From Mycobacterium hubeiense (GTDB lineage Bacteria > Actinomycetota > Actinomycetes > Mycobacteriales > Mycobacteriaceae), in the NCBI RefSeq assembly GCF_002838065.1, contig NZ_PIZU01000018.1, forward strand, positions 40,483-104,482: a DNA stretch of 64,000 bases, written 5' to 3'. Below, piece by piece: positions 1 through 9,529 of this stretch (position 1 is the first letter of the stretch; every line of letters begins with the position of its first letter). A program made the translations under genes and the position numbers. Below the pieces are notes generated by a model. The model worked only from the letters and a program-made list of their open reading frames with translations, had not been told where the DNA came from and searched no databases.

Positions 1-1
1 C

Positions 2-1156
2 AATCCCGATCGATTCCGTCTGATGGGTCCCGACGAGACGGCGTCGAACCGGCTATCGGCGGTGTATGACACGACCGACAAGGCCTGGCTGGCCGAGATC
101 GAGGCCGACGACGAACACCTCGCCGCCGACGGCCGCGTCATGGAGGTGCTGTCCGAGCACCTCTGCCAGGGCTGGCTCGAAGGTTATCTGCTGACCGGCC
201 GGCATGGGCTGTTCAACTGCTACGAGGCGTTCGTGCACATCGTCGACTCGATGCTCAACCAGCACGCCAAGTGGCTGTCCAGTAGCGCCCGGCTCGATTG
301 GCGGCGGCCTATCGCGTCGTTGAACTACCTCCTCACATCGCATGTCTGGCGCCAGGACCACAATGGCGCATCGCATCAGGATCCGGGCTTCATCGATCAC
401 GTGGCCAACAAGCGGCCCGAGGTGGTGCGGGTGTACCTGCCGCCGGACGCCAACACGCTGCTGTCGGTGGCCGATCACTGCCTGCGCAGCCGCCACTACA
501 TCAATGTGATCGTCGCCGGCAAGCAGCCCGCACTGACCTACCTCGACGTGGAGCAGGCGATCGCGCACTGCACGAGGGGCCTGGGCATCTGGGACTGGGC
601 GAGCACCACAACCGGCGAGCCTGATGTCGTGCTGGGCTGTGCCGGCGACATCCCGACGCTGGAAACCCTTGCCGCGGCCGACATTCTGCGCCGCGAACTG
701 CCCGAGTTGGGGGTGCGGGTGGTCAACGTCGTCGACATCATGCGGCTACAACCCGACACCGAACACCCGCACGGGCTGTCCGACCGCGAGTTCGACGCGC
801 TGTTCACCACCGACAAGCCGGTGATCTTCGCCTATCACGGCTACCCGTGGCTGATCCATCGACTCGCCTACCGCCGTACCAACCATGCGCACATGCATGT
901 TCGTGGATTCAAAGAACGAGGCACGACGACCACACCGTTCGACATGGTGATGCTCAACGACCTCGACCGGTTCCACCTCGTCATAGATGTCATCGACCGG
1001 GTCGACGGCCTGGCCGGACAGGCCGCGTCGCTACGCCAGCGGATGACCGACGCCCGGCTGGCGGCGCGGCGCTACACCCGCGAGCACGGCGAGGACGACC
1101 CGGTCATCGCCGACTGGACGTGGGACCACGACTACCGGCCGGCCAGCAAACTGTGA
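2..1156 (+). CDS. xfp: Phosphoketolase, C-terminal part (5' end outside window)
   Basis: The reading frame is open to the left edge and begins inside the family signature [18 protein letters not shown], so the true start lies before the window and only about 385 C-terminal residues are present. Xfp is a thiamine-diphosphate enzyme that cleaves xylulose 5-phosphate or fructose 6-phosphate with phosphate to acetyl phosphate and an aldose phosphate. The visible part matches the transketolase-like middle domain and the C-terminal domain of the family, including [20 protein letters not shown] and [17 protein letters not shown]. The gene stops with TGA and the CPBP protease gene follows after 48 bases. 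Whether the thiamine-binding N-terminal half is intact cannot be judged here. Confidence 0.93.
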   Translation, partial: NPDRFRLMGPDETASNRLSAVYDTTDKAWLAEIEADDEHLAADGRVMEVLSEHLCQGWLEGYLLTGRHGLFNCYEAFVHIVDSMLNQHAKWLSSSARLDWRRPIASLNYLLTSHVWRQDHNGASHQDPGFIDHVANKRPEVVRVYLPPDANTLLSVADHCLRSRHYINVIVAGKQPALTYLDVEQAIAHCTRGLGIWDWASTTTGEPDVVLGCAGDIPTLETLAAADILRRELPELGVRVVNVVDIMRLQPDTEHPHGLSDREFDALFTTDKPVIFAYHGYPWLIHRLAYRRTNHAHMHVRGFKERGTTTTPFDMVMLNDLDRFHLVIDVIDRVDGLAGQAASLRQRMTDARLAARRYTREHGEDDPVIADWTWDHDYRPASKL

Positions 1157-1190
1157 CCAACTCCTCCGACCATGACGGCCAGCTCACCGG

Positions 1191-1196
1191 TATCAT
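1191..1196 (+). promoter_or_regulatory. Candidate -10 box of a leaderless promoter for the CPBP protease gene
   Basis: TATCAT fits the mycobacterial TANNNT -10 pattern and ends 8 bases before the ATG at 1205. Transcription would start at or next to that ATG. No Shine-Dalgarno sequence precedes it, so a leaderless message is likely. No clear -35 box is seen. Confidence 0.45.
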
Positions 1197-1204
1197 TACC
1201 GCAA

Positions 1205-1972
1205 ATGTCTGATGTCGCCGCGGTGGTGGAGCCGCATCCCCATCCGCTTGTCGGCCAGTTGTCCGCGTTGCATCATTTCCGCACCTACGTCGATATCGCG
1301 GTGGTCATCGTGGTGCTGGCGCTGACGAATCTCATCGCGCATTTCACCACGCCGTGGGCCAGCATCGCCACGGTTCCGGCGGCGGCCGTCGGGCTGCTTC
1401 TGCTCGTACGTGCACGCGGTCTGGGCTGGGCCGAACTGGGCCTGAGCCGCGAACACTGGAAGGCCGGTGCGGGCTATGCGCTGGCCGCGGTCGGCGTGGT
1501 CGGTGCGGTGATCGCGATCGGCGCGCTGCTGCCCTGGACGCGGCCGATGTTCATGAACAACAACTACGCGACCATCTCGGGCGCGTTGATCGCGTCGATG
1601 ATCATCATTCCGCTGCAGACCGTGATCCCCGAGGAGTTGGCGTTTCGCGGCGTCCTTCAGGGCGCGCTGAACCGCGCCTGGGGGTTCCGCGGTGTCGCGG
1701 CCGCCGGTTCGTTGCTCTTCGGTCTCTGGCACATCGCCACCTCCCTGGGGCTGACCACCAGCAACGTCGGGTTCACCCGGGTGTTCGGCGGCGGGGTCGT
1801 GGGCACGATCGCCGGTGTGCTGCTCGCGGTGGTGGCCACCGCGGTCGCCGGTTTCATCTTTTCCTGGTTGCGGCGTCGCAGCGGCAGCCTGCTGGCGCCA
1901 ATCGCGCTGCACTGGTCGCTCAACGGGCTCGGCGCGCTGGCGGCCGCCATGGTCTGGCACCTGTCGACCTGA
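1205..1972 (+). CDS. CPBP-family intramembrane metalloprotease (CAAX/Abi type)
   Basis: This is a 255-residue polytopic membrane protein with about seven hydrophobic segments. The three family motifs are visible: EExxxR as EELAFR near residues 143-148, FxxxH as FGLWH at 172-176, and HWSLN near the C-terminus. These supply the glutamates and histidines of the presumed metal site. Family members cleave or process membrane substrates, but the bacterial substrates are mostly unknown. The ATG at 1205 is preferred over the in-frame ATG at 1172 because a TANNNT box lies just before it. An equivalent integral membrane gene (Rv1863c, from memory) occupies this position in M. tuberculosis. It converges on the alcohol dehydrogenase gene. 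Confidence 0.85.
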   Translation: MSDVAAVVEPHPHPLVGQLSALHHFRTYVDIAVVIVVLALTNLIAHFTTPWASIATVPAAAVGLLLLVRARGLGWAELGLSREHWKAGAGYALAAVGVVGAVIAIGALLPWTRPMFMNNNYATISGALIASMIIIPLQTVIPEELAFRGVLQGALNRAWGFRGVAAAGSLLFGLWHIATSLGLTTSNVGFTRVFGGGVVGTIAGVLLAVVATAVAGFIFSWLRRRSGSLLAPIALHWSLNGLGALAAAMVWHLST

Positions 1973-1981
1973 GGCACGCGC

Positions 1982-2998
1982 CTACATCAACAAGACCGCC
2001 GCACCCGCGATGCGGCCCTCGCTGAGGTCGGTCAGCGCATCGTCGGCGCGTGCGAGCGGATACTGCGGTGTCGTCACCTCGATACGATGCTCTGCGGCGA
2101 AGGACAGGAACGCGCGGGCGTCCGCCCGGGTATTCGACGTCACCGAACGCAGTTGGCGTTCTTGGAACAGATGGCGCTGATAGTTCAATGCGGGGATGTC
2201 GCTGAGATGGATGCCCGCGATCGCAAGAGTGCCGCCGCGATCCAGCGCCTCGAGTGCTGGTAACACCAGATCACCCACGGGCGCGAAGAGGATCGCCGCG
2301 TCGAGCGGCGCCGGCGGCCGGTCGGTGGCGCCCTGCGCCGAGGCTGCGCCGAGGGCCAACGCGAGCTCGCGTGCCTGCTCCCCGCGGGTCATGACGTGGA
2401 CCTCCGCCCCTTGTGCGATGGCCACCTGAGCGGTGATGTGTGCGCTGCCGCCAAATCCGTAGATGCCCAGTCGCCCGCCGGCGGGCAATTCGGCGCGCAA
2501 CAGCGACCGGTAGCCGATGATGCCCGCGCACAACAGCGGCGCAAGCTCGGTATCGGAATAGCCGGACGGCAGCGGATGCGCGTAATCGGCGGGCACCGTG
2601 GCGAATTCGGCGTATCCACCGTCGGCGTCCCATCCGGTGTAGCGGGACTGCGGGCAGAGATTCTCGTGGCCACGCAGGCAGAACGCGCACTCGCCGCAGG
2701 TGTGGCGCAGCCAGGCGATGCCGACGCGGTTGCCGACGGAGAACTCTGCGCCGGCGTCTGGACCGGTCGCCACCACTTCCCCGACCACCTCGTGGCCGGG
2801 CGTGACGCCGGGCCGATGCACGGGTAAGTCGCCCTCGGCCACATGCAGATCGGTGCGGCAGACACCGCAGGCCAGCACTCTGACGAGCAGTTCGCCCGAA
2901 TCCGGCTGCGGCACGGGGGTGTTGACGCGTTCCAGTGGGCGGGTGCGCATCGGACCGGGACGGCGCACCCGCCAAGCGGTCATCGTGCCGGCGTTCAT
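1982..2998 (-). CDS. adhA: Zinc-dependent alcohol dehydrogenase, MDR family
   Basis: The product, about 338 residues, is a medium-chain zinc dehydrogenase interconverting alcohols and aldehydes with NAD(P)H. Catalytic zinc ligands are visible as [11 protein letters not shown] and LLCAG. A structural-zinc cysteine cluster follows (CGECAFC then NLC). The Rossmann glycine motif is GFGGSA. The chosen ATG at 2998 has an AGGAG about 12 bases upstream; an in-frame GTG at 3031 lacks one. It corresponds by position to Rv1862 adhA, next to apa and modABC as in M. tuberculosis. The physiological substrate is not shown by sequence. Confidence 0.88.
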   Translation of the reverse strand: MNAGTMTAWRVRRPGPMRTRPLERVNTPVPQPDSGELLVRVLACGVCRTDLHVAEGDLPVHRPGVTPGHEVVGEVVATGPDAGAEFSVGNRVGIAWLRHTCGECAFCLRGHENLCPQSRYTGWDADGGYAEFATVPADYAHPLPSGYSDTELAPLLCAGIIGYRSLLRAELPAGGRLGIYGFGGSAHITAQVAIAQGAEVHVMTRGEQARELALALGAASAQGATDRPPAPLDAAILFAPVGDLVLPALEALDRGGTLAIAGIHLSDIPALNYQRHLFQERQLRSVTSNTRADARAFLSFAAEHRIEVTTPQYPLARADDALTDLSEGRIAGAAVLLM

Positions 2999-3596
2999 CC
3001 TCTGCGGTGACTCCTGCCCGTCGCTGGCCACTCTGCAACGTCGTCGAGCGTAATCATTGCCCCTGCGGACCGTGACCGGCTAATCCGCGGTCACACAATC
3101 TGTGCCCAGCGGGTGTGCTTTCCGGGGCGATGCCAGGTGCGCTGATCAGCAGGTTTCGCTGACGGCAAAGTCAATTGCACACGCCGAGTGCTTGATTCGG
3201 CAAAGGTGGCGATCGAGCAAACGAAATCGTCTTTGTCGGCGCGTCGAAATACGGCTAGGCTTGCTAACAAGTGGCAACTCGCCGTGGGCGTGGCAGCTGC
3301 TTCGTCAGGGCGGCGCCGTCAGCCGTGGAGGTCGTGATGAGGAGCGCGGAATCACTGCTATACCAGTGTGAACCGTCGCCCCCCGACAGGGCGTGGCGCC
3401 TCGGTGGCCGTACGCGCGTGCGACCGAGATGCGACGGCTGGCAATCACCCGGAACCACAGATTCCACATCTGTCACTTCTGTAACAGGGCTTCGCCAGCA
3501 AACGATCGTCATGGCCGTCGCCCGCAAGGCGCGAGCGGCGGACCGAGCTTGCCGTGCCGGTGTAAGCCCCCGGCGCATCCACGGAGGAGAGAGAAG
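2999..3596. other. Intergenic region between divergent adhA and a small secreted-protein gene
   Basis: About 600 bases separate the divergent adhA (minus) and the secreted-protein gene (plus). Short open frames exist (for example 3102-3371) but they lack family-like sequence, a ribosome-binding site and convincing mycobacterial codon pattern. A strong GGAGGA at 3583-3588 serves the gene at 3597. CTGT and ACAG arms at about 3474-3491 form a weak inverted repeat. I see no RNA gene or mobile element. A structured leader for the secreted protein is possible but no known riboswitch class is recognisable. Confidence 0.5.
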
Positions 3597-3854
3597 ATGA
3601 AAACCCTTGCAGCACTTGCTATTAGCGCACTCGCCGCGGGCGGAATAGCTGTCGCTGCGGCCGCGCCGGCGAGCGCCGGGTGCCAAGGCGGCTGGACACC
3701 ATGGGGCGGGGGCACCACCTGCGACGGGCCGATCGCCGGCGACGGCACCTTCCAGCGATGCGTCACCGCAGGCGCCATGGGCTTCGGCGGCACCAACTGT
3801 TACCTGCTCAACGTGAACAACCTCGCCGGCCAGGTGCCGTACGTCGGTCCGTAA
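3597..3854 (+). CDS. Small secreted four-cysteine protein
   Basis: The predicted product has 85 residues. It begins with a classical Sec signal peptide (MKTLAALAISALAAGG, hydrophobic core, cleavage after ASA near residue 27). The mature part is about 58 residues with four cysteines spaced for two disulfides, and it is rich in Gly and Trp (WTPWGGG, CDGPI, DGTFQRC, GFGGTNCY). It resembles a family of short exported mycobacterial proteins of unknown function. The ATG has an excellent GGAGGA 8 bases upstream, which fixes the start. It ends 3 bases before the stop codon of the convergent apa gene. No function can be assigned. Confidence 0.8.
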   Translation: MKTLAALAISALAAGGIAVAAAAPASAGCQGGWTPWGGGTTCDGPIAGDGTFQRCVTAGAMGFGGTNCYLLNVNNLAGQVPYVGP

Positions 3855-3857
3855 GGC

Positions 3858-4832
3858 CTACGCCGGCGGGGGCATCATCTCCGGCGGCGCATCGGTCACC
3901 GGGACCGGAACACCGACCCCGGGCCGCGGCGGTGGCGCATTGGGATCTGCCGGCGGAGGCGGCGGCGCGTTCGGGTCCGGCGGCGGCGCAGCGGGCGGAG
4001 TCCATGGCCGGATCGAATTGGCCAGCGTGACGGCCGCGTCCTTGTCGACCGGGTTGTTGGCCGACCCCAACCACACGACGAACCACCGTTCCGGCGTGCG
4101 CTGGCCGCGCGGCGTACCGGGTGCGGTCGGCTCACCGACCACGCCCGCCCAGATCTGGCCATTGGGCTTGTTGGTGTCGGTGAACTTCACCTCGTAGTAG
4201 GAGGCGACGCCGGGCGCGCCGTTCGCGTTCAGTTCAACCGTCTCCTGGTTGATCCGGGTGCCCGGGAACGGCATGAAGAATTCACCCATATCGGACGCCA
4301 GGCGCGCGGCGGCCTTGCTGTTGTCGGCCTCGGCACCCGCGAACAACTTCAGGTCCAGGCGCCCGAGCAGGATGCTGGTGTCGCTGGGCGGCTCCGGAGT
4401 GCCCTGCGGCGGAATCTTGGTCAACAGCGCCTGCCCGTACGACAGCTGAGTGGCGTCGGAGACCTTCCAGCCCGCCGGCACCACGTAACTGAAGCCGCCG
4501 GCCGCGTTGTTCTCTCGGCCCGGCTCGGGCGCGGGCGGCGCCGCGTTCGGGTCGGCGGGCGGTGGTGCGGCGCCAGGCGGAGGTGGCGGTGCGTTCGGGT
4601 CCGCGGGTGGCGGCACAGCACCCGGCGGCGGGGGTGGCGGCGCGTTCGGGTCCGCCGGCGGCGGCGCGGGCAGGAAGGTGTTGCCCGGCGGGGGCGGCGG
4701 AGGCGGCTCGGGGTCGGCATGTGCCACCGTCGGCAAGGCCAGCGCCACTGCGGTGGCACCGGCCATCGCCGCGATAGCCAGCCTGTTCGAGATACCCCTG
4801 CGGTGTTCCGAATTCGCGTCCGGCTGCTCCAT
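3858..4832 (-). CDS. apa: Alanine/proline-rich secreted protein Apa (fibronectin attachment protein)
   Basis: The 324-residue product is Apa/FAP, a secreted, cell-wall-associated protein that binds fibronectin and is mannosylated in M. tuberculosis. A signal peptide (hydrophobic segment ending in VAHA near residue 39) is followed by a proline-rich region with repeated [13 protein letters not shown] units. Next comes the conserved FAP domain starting near [16 protein letters not shown] and containing the attachment-type motif [18 protein letters not shown] second proline-rich tail ends in EMMPPPA. It lies downstream of modC with about 190 bases between and is co-directional, matching modA-modB-modC-apa (Rv1857-Rv1860). 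The linkage to molybdate uptake has no evident functional basis. Confidence 0.93.
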   Translation of the reverse strand: MEQPDANSEHRRGISNRLAIAAMAGATAVALALPTVAHADPEPPPPPPPGNTFLPAPPPADPNAPPPPPPGAVPPPADPNAPPPPPGAAPPPADPNAAPPAPEPGRENNAAGGFSYVVPAGWKVSDATQLSYGQALLTKIPPQGTPEPPSDTSILLGRLDLKLFAGAEADNSKAAARLASDMGEFFMPFPGTRINQETVELNANGAPGVASYYEVKFTDTNKPNGQIWAGVVGEPTAPGTPRGQRTPERWFVVWLGSANNPVDKDAAVTLANSIRPWTPPAAPPPDPNAPPPPPADPNAPPPRPGVGVPVPVTDAPPEMMPPPA

Positions 4833-5018
4833 GGGGATGAAACTACCGTGTTACCGCCGTGACGCAAGTGTGAGTTGCTCTTAGAGTGTTCAATCGTGAT
4901 GTTGCTGGGGCGCGAAAACCCGCTCCTCGCAAATGCATCCACCGATTGCTGGCACGACGGGGCCACCGCGCGCGTGCCGCGTGGGTCTACCGGTAAATCG
5001 TGACGTGGATCATTGCCG

Positions 5019-6077
5019 TTACGGCGCCGGATGCACCGCTACTTCCTGCGCTTTCACGGTGAAGAAGATTCGCTCGCCGGGTGCCAGCGCCAGCTCGGCG
5101 ACGGAGCCCGCGGTGACATCCGCCGCCAGGCCGGGCGCGCCGTCGGGTTGTTCGTCGGTGCGGATCCGCACCGAGCGGCCTCGCGCGTCGAGCTCGGCGA
5201 CGGTGACCTGAACAGTGTTTCGCGGGCTGCCGTGCGCAGGCTCGCGATACACCGCGACCGCGGCGGGCGGAAATATCGCCACCGCCGGCGCACCGACCGT
5301 CAGATCCTCGGCCGCGCGGCCGTGCCACGACGTACCCCAGTCGGTGGTGAGCACTCCGTCGGCGCCCGCCGTGCCGCTGACCAGGTTCACCCCCGCGAAC
5401 CGCGCCCCGAAATGGCTGCGCGGTGCGGCCAATACCGTTGCTGTCGAACCAGTTTCGACGATGCGCCCAGAATCCAGGATCAGCACCCGGTCGGCGAGGG
5501 TGAGGACGTCGAGCAGGTCGTGGGTGACGATCACCGCCGAGCGGTGATCGCGGGTCAGCACCCGGCGCAGCACCTTGCGCATCGCGGTGGCGACGCCGAC
5601 GTCCAACCCGGCCAGCGGCTCGTCGAGCAGCAAGACATCAGGTTCGGCGGCCAGCGCGCGGGCCAGCGCCACCCGTTGAGCCTGTCCCCCGGACAGCGCG
5701 CGCGGCATCCGGTCGGCGAGATCCCCGGCGTCGACCTCGGCCAGCCAACGTTGCGCCGACGCCCGCGAACTACGGGGCGAGAACGCGACATTGGCCGCGG
5801 CGCTCAGATGCGGGAACAGCAGCGAATCTTGCAGCAGCAGGCCGACGCGGCGGTCATGTGTCGGCACGTGCACCCCGGCGGAGGTGTCGGTCAACACTCG
5901 GTCGCCGGCCCGCACCACGCCCCGGTCGGGCTGGATCAGGCCCGCGATCACATGCAGCGCCGTGGACTTTCCTGCCCCGTTCGGCCCCAGCACGGCCAGC
6001 ACCTCACCGGCCGCCAGCTCGAATTCCAGCTCTACTCCCCGACTTTCGACGACGGCGCTGAGCTGAACTGACGTCAC
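5019..6077 (-). CDS. modC: Molybdate ABC transporter ATP-binding protein ModC
   Basis: This 352-residue protein powers molybdate import with ModB and ModA at the cytoplasmic face. Walker A is GPNGAGKST, the ABC signature is [16 protein letters not shown], and Walker B is [11 protein letters not shown]. The C-terminal third has the fold position and length of the molybdate-binding TOBE (Mop-like) domain typical of ModC. Its start overlaps the end of modB by 4 bases, indicating a translationally coupled operon modABC. It is the last transporter gene before apa. Confidence 0.93.
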   Translation of the reverse strand: MTSVQLSAVVESRGVELEFELAAGEVLAVLGPNGAGKSTALHVIAGLIQPDRGVVRAGDRVLTDTSAGVHVPTHDRRVGLLLQDSLLFPHLSAAANVAFSPRSSRASAQRWLAEVDAGDLADRMPRALSGGQAQRVALARALAAEPDVLLLDEPLAGLDVGVATAMRKVLRRVLTRDHRSAVIVTHDLLDVLTLADRVLILDSGRIVETGSTATVLAAPRSHFGARFAGVNLVSGTAGADGVLTTDWGTSWHGRAAEDLTVGAPAVAIFPPAAVAVYREPAHGSPRNTVQVTVAELDARGRSVRIRTDEQPDGAPGLAADVTAGSVAELALAPGERIFFTVKAQEVAVHPAP

Positions 6078-6871
6078 GTTTGCCAGCCGTTCGCTTGCAG
6101 CCGACGGCTGCCCAACCCGAGCACCACCACGGCGGCCACCACGACGAGCACCAGTGATAGCGCCACCGCGGCGTCGGCGTCACTTTCGCGCTGCAGGTAG
6201 ATCTCCAGTGGCAAGGTGCGGGTGACGCCCTCGCGAGAACCCGCGAACGTCAGCGTGGCGCCGAATTCGCCGAGCGCACGGGCGAACGCCAGCACCGCGC
6301 CGGAGAGCAGCCCGGGCGCCAACAGCGGCAGCGACACCCGCCACCACACCGTGGACGGCCGGGCGCCCAGCGTGGCCGCCACCACTTCGTAGTCGGTACC
6401 CGCGGTGCGTGCCGCCCCCTCCAACGCGATGACCAGAAACGGCAGCGACACGAACGTCTGCGCCAGCACCACCGCCGCCGTCGTGAACGCGATATTGATG
6501 CCTGCTGCGTCGAGGTACTGCCCCACCAGGCCGAGCCGGCCGAATGCGTACAGCAGCGCGATCCCGCCCACCACCGGCGGCAGCACCAGCGGCAACAGAA
6601 TCAGCGGCCGAATAACCCGCACAATCCGCGACCGGCTGCGGGCCAGTACCAGCGCCATCGGCACGCCCAGCAGGACACACAGCACCGTGCTGGCCGCCGC
6701 TGTCTTCAGGCTCAGCGCCAACGCCGTGCGCGACGACGGGCTGGAGATCAAGGACCAGAACTGGGGCCAGTCGACCTTGGCGGCCACCGCGATCAGGGGA
6801 AGCACGACAAACACGGCGCCGACGGTCGCCGGCATGTAGATCCAGCGCGGTAACGGCGGTGCAGTGGTCAA
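6074..6871 (-). CDS. modB: Molybdate ABC transporter permease ModB
   Basis: This 265-residue integral membrane protein forms the molybdate channel. Several hydrophobic helices are visible, and the EAA-type coupling loop for ModC is present in the segment [15 protein letters not shown]. The start is taken as TTG at 6871, which overlaps the modA stop (TTGA), giving the family's usual length of about 264 residues. A longer frame reaching to 7210 exists but its N-terminal 110 residues are the out-of-frame shadow of modA. It is coupled to both modA and modC. Confidence 0.92.
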   Translation of the reverse strand: MTTAPPLPRWIYMPATVGAVFVVLPLIAVAAKVDWPQFWSLISSPSSRTALALSLKTAAASTVLCVLLGVPMALVLARSRSRIVRVIRPLILLPLVLPPVVGGIALLYAFGRLGLVGQYLDAAGINIAFTTAAVVLAQTFVSLPFLVIALEGAARTAGTDYEVVAATLGARPSTVWWRVSLPLLAPGLLSGAVLAFARALGEFGATLTFAGSREGVTRTLPLEIYLQRESDADAAVALSLVLVVVAAVVVLGLGSRRLQANGWQT

Positions 6872-7626
6872 GGTTTCCCGAAACCCGCGTCGGAGAGGAT
6901 CCGCTGGTCGGATTCGCCGGTGACCGCGTCGACGAACTTCGCGGCCAACTCTGGATGTGCAGAATCCTTCAGGGCCGCGATCGGGTAGGTATTCACGGCA
7001 CCGGCGGATTCGGGGAAGTTCACTGTCGCGACCTTGTCGCCGGCGCTGCGGGCGTCCGTGACGTACACCAGGCCCGCGTCGGCCTGCCCGCTCGTCACCT
7101 TGTTGAGCACATCGGTGACCGACGATTCCTCGCTGACCGGGTCGAGCCGGATACCGCTGCGCTCTTCGATGCGCTCCGCCGCCGATCCGCAGGGCACCGG
7201 CGCCGCGCACACCACGACCGTCACGCCCGGCTTGGTCAGGTCAGCGAAGGAGACGATCTCTTTCGGGTTGTCCGGCGCGGTCACGATCGTCAGGGTGTTG
7301 GTCGCGAAGCTCACTGGATCTGTGGCCAGCAGCCCCGCGTCGGCGGCTATGTTCATGTTCTTGGTGTCGGCGGATGCGAAGACGTCTGCGGTGGCGCCCT
7401 GCGTCAGCTGCGTGACCAAATCGGAGGAGCCGGCGAAGTTTAACTCAACCGATGTTCCGGGGTTGTCGTTCTCGAACTGTTCACCGATCTGGGTGAAGGT
7501 GTCCCGCAGCGACGCCGCGGCATAGACGGTGATCGATTCGCCGGACTCGTCATCGCGGGAACCGCACGCCGCCAGGCCCGCTACCAGCGTCGACAAGGCA
7601 ACTGCAAGGGTCAGCATCCGAGGCAC
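6868..7626 (-). CDS. modA: Molybdate-binding lipoprotein ModA
   Basis: The 252-residue product is the extracellular molybdate receptor of the ModABC importer. It has a lipoprotein signal with lipobox LAAC (Cys21), so it is anchored to the membrane. It also shows the ModA signature [13 protein letters not shown] followed by [12 protein letters not shown] and [11 protein letters not shown], which contribute oxyanion-binding serines. The GTG at 7626 is favoured because a TANNNT box (TAGGGT, 7634-7639) lies 7 bases upstream, typical of leaderless mycobacterial starts; an ATG three codons later is possible. It is the first gene of the modABC operon. Confidence 0.93.
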   Translation of the reverse strand: MPRMLTLAVALSTLVAGLAACGSRDDESGESITVYAAASLRDTFTQIGEQFENDNPGTSVELNFAGSSDLVTQLTQGATADVFASADTKNMNIAADAGLLATDPVSFATNTLTIVTAPDNPKEIVSFADLTKPGVTVVVCAAPVPCGSAAERIEERSGIRLDPVSEESSVTDVLNKVTSGQADAGLVYVTDARSAGDKVATVNFPESAGAVNTYPIAALKDSAHPELAAKFVDAVTGESDQRILSDAGFGKP

Positions 7627-7633
7627 GGATCAA

Positions 7634-7639
7634 ACCCTA
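7634..7639 (-). promoter_or_regulatory. Candidate -10 box for leaderless modABC transcription
   Basis: On the minus strand TAGGGT (TANNNT pattern) is followed by 7 bases and then the GTG start of modA. This would make the message leaderless. No ModE-like operator was recognised in the 134-base gap to the divergent SDR gene. Confidence 0.4.
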
Positions 7640-7760
7640 GGTCACAAGTCTGTCGCCGTCGGGGAACGTCTGCGCGTCGGGTTTCGCGCTCTAGCTACCG
7701 TCCAGTAACATCGGTGTTTGATTCACGCCCGTTCAGCGTTGAACACGAGGGAGGTCACCG

Positions 7761-8432
7761 ATGGAGGTGCTGGTCACCGGCGGCGACACCGACTTGGGCC
7801 GCACTGTCGCAGAAGGCTTTCGCGACGCCGGCCACAAGGTGGTGATCGCCGGCGCCCGCCGCGACGACCTCGAAGTCGCCGCCAAGGAACTCGACGTCGA
7901 TTCGATCGTGTTCGACAACACCGACCCCGAAAGCCTCGAAGCGGCCCGCGGGCAGTTGCCATATCACCTCGACACCATCGTCAATGTCCCCGCCCCGCTG
8001 TGGGACGCCGGCGATCCGCGCACCTACACGCTGGCCGATCTGGCGTCGGCGTGGCGCCATGCGCTGGATGCCACGGTGCTCTCGGCGGTGCTGACGGTGG
8101 CGATCGCGGGCGATCATCTGCGCTCGGGCGGCACCATCATCAACGTCATTCCCGAGAGCCCGCGCGACGGCAGCGCCGAGGCCGCCATCAAAGCGGCGCT
8201 CTCGGATTGGACCGCCGGGCAGGCCGAGTACTTCGGCACCCGCGGCATCACCGTCAACGCGGTCGCGTCCGGCAAGAGCGCCGAGCCCGGCTACGACGGG
8301 CTCTCCAGCACTCCTCCGTCGGTGGCGGCCGAAATCGCCCGGCTCGCACTGTTTTTGAGCACACCGGCCGCGCGCCACATCACCGGCCAGACCATGCACG
8401 TCAGCCGCGGGGCATTGGCCAACTTCGGGTAG
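7761..8432 (+). CDS. SDR-fold protein with degenerate active site (Rv1856c-like)
   Basis: The 223-residue product has the length and C-terminal features of short-chain dehydrogenases (ITVNAVASG and a late ITGQTMHVSRGALANFG). The catalytic residues are missing. The position of the YxxxK tyrosine is Glu140 (EAAIK144), the active-site serine region reads IINVIPES, and the cofactor glycine motif TGGDTDLG has lost one glycine. It therefore probably binds a nucleotide or acts non-catalytically rather than as a normal oxidoreductase. GAGGGAGG lies just upstream of the ATG. It corresponds to Rv1856c, also beside modA in M. tuberculosis, so the pairing is conserved. Confidence 0.8.
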   Translation: MEVLVTGGDTDLGRTVAEGFRDAGHKVVIAGARRDDLEVAAKELDVDSIVFDNTDPESLEAARGQLPYHLDTIVNVPAPLWDAGDPRTYTLADLASAWRHALDATVLSAVLTVAIAGDHLRSGGTIINVIPESPRDGSAEAAIKAALSDWTAGQAEYFGTRGITVNAVASGKSAEPGYDGLSSTPPSVAAEIARLALFLSTPAARHITGQTMHVSRGALANFG

Positions 8433-8491
8433 GGCTCGCGTTTGGGGCCTTGAAGGGAATGAATCCCCTCACCGGTTGTTACTAATTGATT

Positions 8492-9421
8492 GTGACAATC
8501 CGACTCGGACTCCAGATTCCCAACTTCTCCTACGGCACCGGCGTCGCGGAACTCTTTCCTACGGTGATCGCCCAGGCCCAAGAGGCCGACCAGGCGGGCT
8601 TCGACGCGGTCTTTTTGATGGACCACTTCTACCAACTGCCCATGCTGGGCAGCCCCGACCAGCCGATGCTCGAGGCCTACACCGCGCTGGGTGGGCTGGC
8701 CACCGCGACCGAACGCGTGCAACTCGGCACGCTGGTCACCGGCAACACGTACCGCAACCCGACGCTGCTGGCCAAGATCATCACCACCCTCGACGTGATG
8801 AGCCAGGGCCGCGCGATCCTGGGCATCGGCACCGGGTGGTTCGAGCTCGAGCATGATCAGCTCGGATTCGAGTTCGGCACCTTCACCGACCGGTTCAACA
8901 AGCTCTACGAAGCCCTCGACATCATCCTGCCGATGATCAAGGGCGAGCGGCCGACGGTGGACGGCAAGTACTATCGCACCAGGGAGGCGATGGCCGAACC
9001 GCGCTTGCGCGACCACATCCCGCTGATGATCGGCGGCAGCGGCGAGAAGAAGACCATCCCGCTGGCCGCCAAGCACTTCGACCACCTCAATGTGATCGCC
9101 GGCTTCGACGAGCTGCCCGGCAAGGTACGCGTGGTCAAACAGCGCTGCGAGGAAATCGATCGCGACCCCGCCACGCTGGAGACCAGCATGCTGGTCACCG
9201 CCATGGTCGACGAGAACGTCACCGAGGACGTCATCCCCGATGAGATGAAGCAGCGCATGGTCGTGGGCAGCGCCGGGCAGATCGCAGAGCAGATCAAGAC
9301 GAAAGTTCTCGACGCGGGCATCGACGGCGTCATCGTCAATCTGCCGACCAGCGTCCAGGGCTACCAGCCGGGTCACATCACCGCGCTCGGCGAGGCGCTG
9401 CGGCCACTCGTGCGCGGTTAA
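8492..9421 (+). CDS. LLM-class F420-dependent oxidoreductase (Rv1855c-like)
   Basis: The 309-residue product is a luciferase-like TIM-barrel oxidoreductase, a class that in mycobacteria usually uses coenzyme F420. Family features include MTIRLGLQIPNFSYG at the N-terminus, FLMDHFYQLP, GRAILGIGTGWFELEH and IPLMIGGSGEKKT near residue 190. The GTG at 8492 is chosen because it gives the MTIRLG start usual for this family; a TTG two codons earlier is possible. It follows the SDR gene after about 60 bases and probably shares a transcript. The substrate is unknown. Confidence 0.88.
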   Translation: MTIRLGLQIPNFSYGTGVAELFPTVIAQAQEADQAGFDAVFLMDHFYQLPMLGSPDQPMLEAYTALGGLATATERVQLGTLVTGNTYRNPTLLAKIITTLDVMSQGRAILGIGTGWFELEHDQLGFEFGTFTDRFNKLYEALDIILPMIKGERPTVDGKYYRTREAMAEPRLRDHIPLMIGGSGEKKTIPLAAKHFDHLNVIAGFDELPGKVRVVKQRCEEIDRDPATLETSMLVTAMVDENVTEDVIPDEMKQRMVVGSAGQIAEQIKTKVLDAGIDGVIVNLPTSVQGYQPGHITALGEALRPLVRG

Positions 9422-9529
9422 TCCCGTTTTCGGCGTGGCAAATGCCACAGCCGCCCCTGCCCCGACGGAAATACCGGGCGACTACCGTAGTGGGCGAGAA
9501 CTGCACGTGTAGCCCCTCGAGGAGCCCAG

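Noticed and set aside
3102..3371. Possible 89-residue gene in the adhA-secreted protein gap
   Set aside because: No ribosome-binding site, no recognisable family and composition unlike the neighbouring genes.
5013..6071. Long open frame on the plus strand across modC
   Set aside because: It is the antisense shadow of modC: arginine/glycine-rich, without family motifs, while the minus strand carries all ABC motifs.
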